This document shows, in pieces, positions 58,022-64,000 of a stretch of DNA of 64,000 nucleotides. The stretch's first letter is position 1. Every line of letters starts with the position of its first letter. The stretch comes from Rhodeus uyekii. Lineage: Eukaryota > Chordata > Actinopteri > Cypriniformes > Acheilognathidae. The notes under the pieces were generated by a model. It did no database searches, was not told the origin of the DNA, and saw only the letters and a program-made list of their open reading frames with translations. A program made the translations under genes and the position numbers. Location: the NCBI GenBank assembly GCA_037043235.1, contig JAWRVZ010000287.1, positions 496,001 through 560,000 on the forward strand, given 5' to 3'.

Positions 58022-59028
58022 CTCTTGGACAATGTGGCGAAAGGCGGGGCATCACATGATCGCCTGCTAGATTTGAACACATTGGCTGGCGCTGAGCCAG
58101 AGAAAGCGCTCGAAGCTTGTTGCTGTTCAGTGTTTCAATCTCTTGAATTATTTTGGTTACGGACGTCTATCGACTTATAAAGCTTATCCTGGACTTAAAG
58201 GATTGAAACAGTGAAGGCAAAGAATTACTTTGAAAATAGGAAGTGCGTATGGTTTCTTTCCGGCGAGTCCACTTAATAGCCGATTAAGTTGAAACAACAA
58301 GGCAGTGTTGGCAATAAGTACTTGATTCTTGTGTGGGCGGCTGGGCGCGCGATCGACTGTAATGAGCGCGATCTGAAGCGGCGCGTGCGATCGGGCTGTA
58401 CTGTGCGCGATCTGGCTTCGGTGCGCGCTACTGCTTGAGATGCGAGGAAGCAGCGCGCTACTTTAGAACAATCACATCTCAGGCGTGGGTTCCCCGGAAC
58501 AGTAGTATTGAGAGGCACAACTGCTCGTGATTTAGCGATGCAAAATAAAAGCGCCGGGAAGGATTACAGCTGCTCTTGTTTGTGTGAGCTGACGGGCAGA
58601 GAGAGTGTGAGCTGAAGCTGCAGCGCGGTCTGCTGAGGCTCGCGGCAGCGGCGGCGGCCTGGCTAGCAGGAAGAAAGCGGCATTGCCTGAGAGTCGAGCT
58701 TGTAGCTCGACCAGCTTTATCGTCCTTTCTCAATGGCAGGAGCGATTAAAGCCGATGTAGAGCTGCTGGATACGGATGTTTACTTGGTGGCGAGAGCAGG
58801 CCTCAAGTCTTACTGTGCGTTGCTTGTTGTTGCTTAGGACCCGTTTGTTTGGTCTGGCACCCGTGATGTATTGCTGAGGGTGATATAATATAGTTAGCAT
58901 AGTGTTGAGCGGATGGGGATCGCTACTGGGTCCGGAGGTTTTCGTGGAGAATCCATCTGACGAGTGGAGCTCGATTTCGGGTGTATCGCGACCGGAAGGC
59001 GGAGCCACAATGCCGTAAACTGTCGAGC
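58022..59028. other. noncoding, CpG-rich in part
   Basis: 58330-58450 has four spaced GCGATC motifs in GC-rich sequence. A GCAGCGGCGGCGG run lies near 58645. It may be a promoter-like part of the surrounding element; nothing coding was recognised. Confidence 0.4.
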
Positions 59029-59186
59029 TGCCGGAAAATGTGAAAGAGCTGTAGGTGAGTCAAACATGTCTATATATACATGCTTCCTCTCCCGCTGATA
59101 GGATGAGGAGTAATTGCTGGTGACGTGTTGATTGTGTTAATCATTTGAACGTGCTCCTCCCGAACTTTGTTAATAAAACATCATTT
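59029..59186. repeat. module B, copy 2 (158 bp)
   Basis: It matches 52584-52741 except at two positions. Here it is followed directly by the right arm of the GTAAC-ended element. Confidence 0.85.
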
Positions 59187-59213
59187 AATGATGCAGCCTA
59201 TTCAATGTGGCTT

Positions 59214-59236
59214 AGTTGTAACAAAGTGTTACAACT
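59214..59236. other. 10-bp perfect inverted repeat, 3-nt loop
   Basis: AGTTGTAACA, loop AAG, TGTTACAACT. It carries the GTAACA word found at both element ends and may be a subterminal transposase site. Confidence 0.7.
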
Positions 59237-59617
59237 GACCCCGCGCTGTCTTGTTTACCTCAGGACGGGCTAGCAGTCGCTTTGTGTTTTTCACGTCTTT
59301 CAAAATGGTACCATCATTTAGCCAAGAAGATGGTAATCATAACAATATAAGATTGGACTAACATACTTTCACACATTCTTTGAAAATTGAAAAATAACTA
59401 CTAGCCTATATCAAAAAATAGTTTTTTTTTTAAAAATAGAGTTTTTCCTGTGGTTCTCATCCAAACTTCGCTGCAATTTCTCGAAAGCTGGCCAGAAGAC
59501 ATGTGAAAACAGTGTGATGAAAAGCCCGTTAGCACGTCACATTTAAGACCGTGCAACTACCAGTATCTAAAAAGTCTATGTTACTATTTACCCCGCGTTA
59601 CTTTGTGCCCCGCACTC
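59237..59617. other. right arm of the GTAAC-ended element, noncoding
   Basis: It is AT-rich, with a poly-T/A stretch near 59420, and contains no gene. Confidence 0.45.
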
Positions 59618-59699
59618 CCCTAGTACTTTTTATTGTTATTTATTTGCATTTAATTATACAACAACCCTTCAGGAGACCGCGGTTATCCACTAAAGACAA

Positions 59700-59889
59700 T
59701 TGCAAGACAATTTACAGTGCGACTTTCAGATCCAAACGCACTGACGGCACTCACATTTTTTTCCTTTTGTTTTTAATAATTCCGGAGAAAAAAATTCCAA
59801 ATATATTTTTTCTAATTTCTACCTCCGATAGTAGCACCTTCAATTCACTTTCTGTAAAGTTTCGTTTTCATGCCCCTTGCTTTAGCCAT
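59700..59889 (-). pseudogene. Harbinger Myb/SANT-like DNA-binding ORF remnant
   Basis: From ATG at 59889 the - strand gives MAKARGMKTK. After a 1-bp shift come NFTESELKVLLSEVEIRKNI, and in pieces SAVSAFGSESRTVN. This resembles the start of the Myb-like (NAIF1-type) protein that Harbinger elements encode beside the transposase. It has several frameshifts and lacks its end. Confidence 0.6.
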
Positions 59890-60156
59890 TTTCTTACTGC
59901 TTTCTTTTGACCAAGTGGACTCATTACCATATTTAAATGAGTTTAATGAAGGGAGGAGACTGGGTGGAGTGTTGTGCTCGTGCATGTGCGCTCAATTTCA
60001 CGTTAATCGGGATGTACAACGAGAATATGCGCGGGATCCTTCGAACGCAGAGATTGATACATCTGGATTTTTTTGTGCGTTCGCACATTCACAGCTTTGT
60101 CCGTACGCAATGTTTTAGTATGAATTCAATGCAAGTCTTAGTACATGAGGCCCCTG

Positions 60157-60413
60157 GACTCTTGACCTTTTTGTCTAAAAAACCTAGAACTTCCTCTAAG
60201 ATGTCATTATGTACTTCTTTGGGGCCATATACATGTTCATAAAACTGTTCAATTTCTTTTAAAATCCCTTCCATGTCATTTACTTCCCTCCCACTTGTAG
60301 TTTTCAACATTGTGATTGCCCCACCCCGTGTCATAATTTTTTTTGAAAAAATATCTTGTACATTTTTCTCCTTCTATTTCTCTCTCCTTACATCTTAAAA
60401 TTACCCCCTTGCT
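60157..60413 (-). pseudogene. Tx1 ORF2 endonuclease-RT linker
   Basis: The frame carries SGREVNDMEGILKEIEQFYE and HVYGPKEVHNDILEEVLGFL, the usual linker before the RT. It is in a different frame from the endonuclease piece. It reads into Harbinger DNA after DKKVKSP. Confidence 0.8.
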
Positions 60414-61484
60414 CTAAGTTTCGGATAAAACTGACATTTCTTTTTTAACCTCTTTAATCTCTTCTTTAAAATCAAAACCACTGTTTAAAAGATTAAAATA
60501 TCTCTGTAGTCTTTTTTGCAGCCCTATCATGCACCTTTTCTCTTTGTTCTTTTTTTCTTTCCCTATGTTTCTAAAAAACTGTCCTGTCCTTTGTTTCACC
60601 ATCTCCCACCACTGTGCTCGTGAGTCGTAAAAGTCTTGGAGGGTCTGCCATTGGCTGAACTGCTCCCTATACCGTCCAATCACATCCTCATCCTCCAATA
60701 GGGAGCAGTTCAGCTTCCACAGCCCTCCCCCTGCAGTCACATTCGTGGGAAAAGAAAGGGTGCAAGATAGCATCATGTGATCTGAAAAGAAGAGAGGGGT
60801 CAATGTTGCATCTGTCGGCGGGCAGTCACGAGTAAAAATGTAATCGATTCGAGAGGCTCTGGTACCATCACCACTGAACCAGGTGAAGCCCTCCTCTCTC
60901 TGATGCAGTTTTCTAAAACAGACAACTAACTTAAAATCTTTGGTAATGTTTTGTAATAAAACAGTGGTTTTATCCGTTTTAAAATCCTCTACCCTCTTCC
61001 TATCTTTTGTTGTTAAAATACAATTAAAATCCCCTGAGACCACCAGGGGAGACCTACCTAGCATGTGGGGCTGCAGGTCTTCTAAAAGCTCATACCGTTC
61101 ATTTTTATCAGTAAAACCATACACATTTAGAATGTTAAAATCCTTACCTAAAAACGTCAGATTAGCTAAAATGGCCCGCCCATCCCTCACCACAGTGCTG
61201 CCCTTCACCAAGATATTTGGGTTCTTGATTAAAATAGCAACACCGTCATTTTTGTTAAAATTGGACCCGCTCCAGATTGAAAGCCCAGGGGTCCAAAGCT
61301 CCTCCCACTTCCTATAATTCAATAAAAAAGGCAAGCCACATTCTTGTAGTAAAAACACATCTGACTTAAAAGATTTTAAGAAGGACAAAATGCTCTGTGC
61401 TCGAATATTACTCATCACACTTCTCACATTGATTGTAGAGATTGTGAGACCCATGAGCAGTATGGTTAAAAGGGTATGAGACAT
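60414..61484 (-). pseudogene. Tx1 ORF2 endonuclease domain
   Basis: This 356-codon frame has all apurinic-endonuclease landmarks: TINVRS (N19), LLQECG (E48), NVYGF (Y122), SGDFN (150-154), SRIDYIF (211) and FSDHMM (234-236). A charged linker with KEKKNKEKR follows. The domain itself looks intact, but its reading frame is cut off from the RT, so no full ORF2 is made. The site-specific nicking of the U2 gene would be the job of this domain. Confidence 0.9.
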
Positions 61485-61523
61485 TTAAGAAAAACAAGAA
61501 AAACTACAAAGATTTGGATAAAA

Positions 61524-61850
61524 TCATGTTAAATCTCGTATCATTTGCCATTCATTTTCCCCAGTTAAACTAGGGTCAGAACAGCAAGTGATCGCCACCT
61601 CGGAATCCACAGAGAGAACCTCTTGTGGCTCCTTTGGTGTCGATGCTCTAGGCTCCATATGCAGAAATGAAACCTCATTAGGAGATTCTGCGGGCCACAT
61701 ACGACTTAGATCCTCTGACGAGTAGCTATCCAATCGATGTAATGCCCGCAGCTTTTTCTCCTCTGTTCGAAACAGAGGAGATCTCGCAGCCCTTTTCTGC
61801 AATTGAGCATCTGGGATTGAGCATTCAGAATCACTACTACTACTTACCAT
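61524..61850 (-). pseudogene. Tx1 ORF1 C-terminal tail (5'-truncated)
   Basis: The frame SSSSDSECSIPDAQLQKRAA to TGENEWQMIRDLT stops about 40 nt before the ORF2 start at 61484. Its place and low-complexity acidic character suggest the end of ORF1 of the Keno-like element. The frame is fused upstream to the endonuclease of another element. Confidence 0.6.
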
Positions 61851-62220
61851 GCTTACCTCTCTTCTACTAGGAGCATATACATTAATTAATCTGAAGTTTA
61901 CTCCCCTCCATCTTACATCAGCATACAGCACCCTCCCAGGTACAACCATTATATTTTCTTCAATGAAAAATTCCTGTGAGTTAAAAAGTATTCCCACTCC
62001 ATCTGCCCTAACGTTTCCTACTCCCCACACAGATGGGCCCCTCATCCACCCCTTTGCAAACAAAGCCTCATCCGTACTATTCTCTAAGTGGCATTCCTGC
62101 AAAAACAAAATATCAAAACAAACAGAACTTAAAGACTGAAAAAAAGCTGTTCTTCACTTTAGCATCTTTATGCCTCTTACATTTAGAGAGGCTACCCTTA
62201 ACCTCCCCGTTTTAGGCAAA
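61850..62220 (-). pseudogene. second Tx1 element: start of ORF2 endonuclease
   Basis: The - strand reads LRVASLNVRGI, FDILFLQECHLENSTDEAL, ADGVGILFNS and FRLINVYAPSRRE. This is an endonuclease N-terminus clearly different in sequence from that at 60414-61484. A frameshift lies near 62145. It stops abruptly at the junction near 61850. Confidence 0.82.
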
Positions 62221-62231
62221 TGGATGGAGCT

Positions 62232-63790
62232 TTATCCCTTCCAGTCCTCACTTAGAGACTGTCCCCTAAGATTTCCCTTCCCATCCCCCAAAGTACATTT
62301 TTTCACTCTTCTCGCCACTACATTAGTCCACCCCTGTGAATCCTCTTCACTACTCTCCCCGGACTCGCTCCAATTCATCTCATTCCCCCCCCCCCCTCTT
62401 CATGTACTACTCCTTCAAAACCTTTGACCTCTTTTTCCCCCTTCCCAAAGTCATGAGAAGATACTAAGTCTTCAAAAAAAGTCTTTACCATTTCACGTTT
62501 AGTGTATTTTCTCTCCCTCTCCTCCTCTCCTTTGCCATCCTCTTCTACTGCTTGCCGACGTCCTCTTTCCCCAGGCATCCCCAACTCACTGTCTCTGCCC
62601 CCACTTTGCTGAACAGTCATAATATCCAAGGCTTCCAATTGAGACCATGTGAACCTGGAAGGGTCTGTCAATTGAGGGGGTTCTTGAAAAGTGTTATTGC
62701 TTGGCACTATTTCAGTTCCAGAAAACACGTCCACAATATCAATTTCTGACCACATCTGACTGGTCCCCTGCAACTGCACCCCATCCCGAGAAACTCCCGG
62801 AGAAGTCCGCATATTCTCTACCGTGGCTGCTGATCCTTTGTCCTGGCCGCATCCACCCACTTGCTCAGGCTCTTGCACCTCGTTATTCTCATTATTTGCA
62901 GCTGCATGTTCCATCAAATTTTTTGAAGAACTGGATGTCTCGCAAATGAGAGATTCCAAGTCCACTTGCAAATCTTCTCCCTCCTTGAATAAACTTGCAT
63001 AGCTTTTCTTTCTGACTGGACATCCCTTGTACAAATGTTCTTCGCTTCCACACAGATTGCAATGTTTAGGAGCAGTACATACAGCTGACGCATGGTCTGT
63101 CTTTCCACAGTGCCTACACCTGTCTCCCTTGCACTCCGCCTTCTCATGGCCTTGGCCGCCACACCTTAGACAATATAAAGGCTGCCCCGGGTAGTGCAGG
63201 AAACCTCTGTTTGGACCGATCAAAAAGCTGCCTGGAGGGTGCAACACTCTGTCCGGTGCAGAGGTGTCCATTCGTAGCTTCACCATGTATCTCCTTTTTC
63301 CATTCCATATTCCGTGTCTGTCTCTCAAGCGCTCCCCTCCTCTCACAACCTCACAATATCTTGAGATAAAAGACTGGACATCAGCATCCTCCACAAAGGG
63401 ATTGTAGATGTGGATGGTGAGAGGAATGATATCCTGATTGAATGCAGGCTGAAGTTGCAAGCCTTCCAGTAAAGTGTGTCCCTCTTTCCGCTTCCAGGCC
63501 TCGTAGAAAGTAATACAGTCTTTCAAAACAAAAAAGGTTAAGTCCAAAAAAACAGCTGTTGTAAAGTCCTGTAGACAGAAGATATCTGCTGGCTGAATCT
63601 TGAAAAGTCCTTTCAGAATGTCCGTGACAAAAAATTCTCTGCCAAAACGACGCTTCACCAATCCTTCAGCATCCTTCTTCAATTCCACTCGCACCGTGTT
63701 CTTCATCCGCACAATCATGGTCGGCAGTTTTTCCTCGTTTCTCGACATCGCCTTCGGAAAGATTTTTTTATTTATTAAAACCTCAAACAT
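62232..63790 (-). pseudogene. second Tx1 element: ORF1 with three zinc knuckles
   Basis: The main frame (62375-63790) has a basic, leucine-rich N-terminal part from MIVRMKNTVRVELKKDAEGL onward. Three C-x2-C-x4-H-x4-C knuckles lie at residues 207-220, 225-238 and 244-257, followed by an acidic low-complexity tail. A C-run on the + strand (about 62385-62396) shifts the frame; reading on, the tail (SEDSQGWTNVVARRVKK) ends at TAA 62232-62234, just before the ORF2 start. It is presumably a nucleic-acid chaperone of the retrotransposon particle. The true start may be the ATG at residue 15 or 25, since upstream sequence resembles a poly(A) junction. Confidence 0.88.
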
Positions 63791-64000
63791 ACATTACATA
63801 TCCTTGAACATCCATTCTTCATCATGACATCACATAAGTAATCAAATTAATAACAACAACAAAAACAAAGTGCTTTGAAAGGATCACAAACACACACAAT
63901 AAATGCATTATTACGTAAGTGCAAAATTAAATAAATAAATACAAAAAAATAAATGAATACATAAATAAAAGACATTCAAAGAATACAATTCTATCCCAGC
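63791..64000. other. AT-rich sequence with (AAAT)n
   Basis: A-rich low-complexity repeats (AAATAAATAAATAC) lie upstream of the Tx1 ORF1. TTTTAATAAATAAAAAAA on the - strand just before the coding start may be the poly(A) end of another retroelement. Confidence 0.45.

Larger units (their letters stand above)
51993..59622. mobile_element. unclassified element with GTAAC inverted ends nested in Harbinger
   Basis: The left end reads GAGGAGAGTGGGGCACAACG then TAAC. The right end read inward is GGGGAGTGCGGGGCACAAAG then TAAC. Both are flanked by TA (51993-51994 and 59621-59622), possibly a 2-bp target duplication. Harbinger sequence lies outside both ends, so it inserted after Harbinger. No transposase is visible; the interior is filled with repeats. 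The superfamily is not recognised. Confidence 0.65.
50998..60153. mobile_element. PIF/Harbinger transposon interrupting the Tx1 ORF2
   Basis: The left end starts GGGCCTCATGTATCAACAC, and the right end, read inward, starts GGGCCTCATGTACTAAGAC. Both are followed by ACATTGCGT blocks. A 3-bp target duplication CTG flanks it (50995-50997 and 60154-60156). The interior has a HARBI1-like transposase remnant on the + strand near the left end and a Myb-like ORF remnant on the - strand near the right end, the two-gene plan of zebrafish Harbingers. The 9.2-kb length is due to later insertions inside. Confidence 0.88.
60154..61850 (-). mobile_element. Tx1-clade L1 (Keno-like), 5' part
   Basis: It continues the element at 48914-50997. 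The protein order is preserved across the gap: FLDKKVKSP ends here and GVLLSQDFTLLEIQ begins on the far side. It contains the ORF1 tail, the ORF2 endonuclease and the linker. The 5' boundary near 61850 is a junction with a different Tx1 element. Confidence 0.8.

Noticed and set aside
58479..59008. Short - strand frames in the CpG-rich stretch
   Set aside because: They are low in complexity (Ser/Ala/Arg-rich from GC-rich repeats) and lack any recognisable domain.
52415..59186. LTR retrotransposon with module B as the LTR
   Set aside because: Two near-identical 158-bp direct repeats are suggestive, but I see no primer-binding site after the first, no polypurine tract before the second, and no gag or pol in between.
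51993..59622. Helitron
   Set aside because: No terminal hairpin plus CTRR end and no Rep/helicase sequence. The ends are inverted repeats instead.
1..64000. 5S rRNA or U6 genes expected in such RNA-gene regions
   Set aside because: I looked for their hallmark sequences on both strands and saw none.

Overview
The window is eukaryotic repeat-rich DNA with no recognisable host protein-coding gene. The element content (CR1/Rex1-type, L2-type and Tx1-clade L1 LINEs, a PIF/Harbinger transposon, a hAT fragment) together with arrays of tRNA genes and stray U1 and U2 snRNA copies points to a teleost, most likely a cyprinid, in RNA-gene-rich heterochromatin of the kind known from the long arm of zebrafish chromosome 4. 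The species assignment is inference.

Region 1 (1-36322) is one continuous higher-order satellite. A noncoding monomer of about 117 bp is repeated, and after every 3 to 9 regular monomers comes a specialised cassette with one 71-nt tRNA-Gly(GCC)-like gene on the + strand. I count 39 such genes. Their spacings fall on a ladder of about 665, 781, 897, 1014, 1131, 1246 and 1363 bp, that is, whole monomers gained or lost. A 3602-bp segment with four of the genes is tandemly duplicated (22007-25608 and 25609-29210). All copies share an altered T-loop, so their expression is doubtful.

Region 2 (36323-41707) is a second, unrelated array of six units (about 907 bp, later 856 bp). Each carries a canonical, well-folded tRNA-Val(CAC) gene on the - strand with a nearby Pol III terminator, plus degenerate tRNA-Val-like fragments.

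Region 3 (41708-48913) holds a scrap of Tx1-type ORF1, a nearly intact CR1/Rex1-like LINE (one frameshift), an unrecognised open frame, a degenerate U1 snRNA, a 5'-truncated L2 LINE, and a U2 snRNA copy that starts exactly at U2 nucleotide 38.

Region 4 (48914-63790) is a nest. A Tx1-clade L1 on the - strand joins the U2 copy by its poly(A) tail, the arrangement expected of a U2-targeting (Keno-like) element. Its ORF2 is split by a PIF/Harbinger transposon (50998-60153, 3-bp target duplication CTG) with a dead HARBI1-like transposase and a Myb-like ORF remnant. Inside that lies another element (about 51993-59622) with GTAAC-containing inverted ends, itself filled with a 25-unit, 66-bp hairpin minisatellite, repeated noncoding modules and a non-autonomous hAT (57302-58021). 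Upstream, the Tx1 copy is fused near 61850 to a second Tx1 element (ORF1 with three zinc knuckles and the start of ORF2).

Every retroelement or transposase reading frame seen carries frameshifts, stops or deletions. The only elements that look able to function as they stand are the six tRNA-Val genes and perhaps some tRNA-Gly copies.
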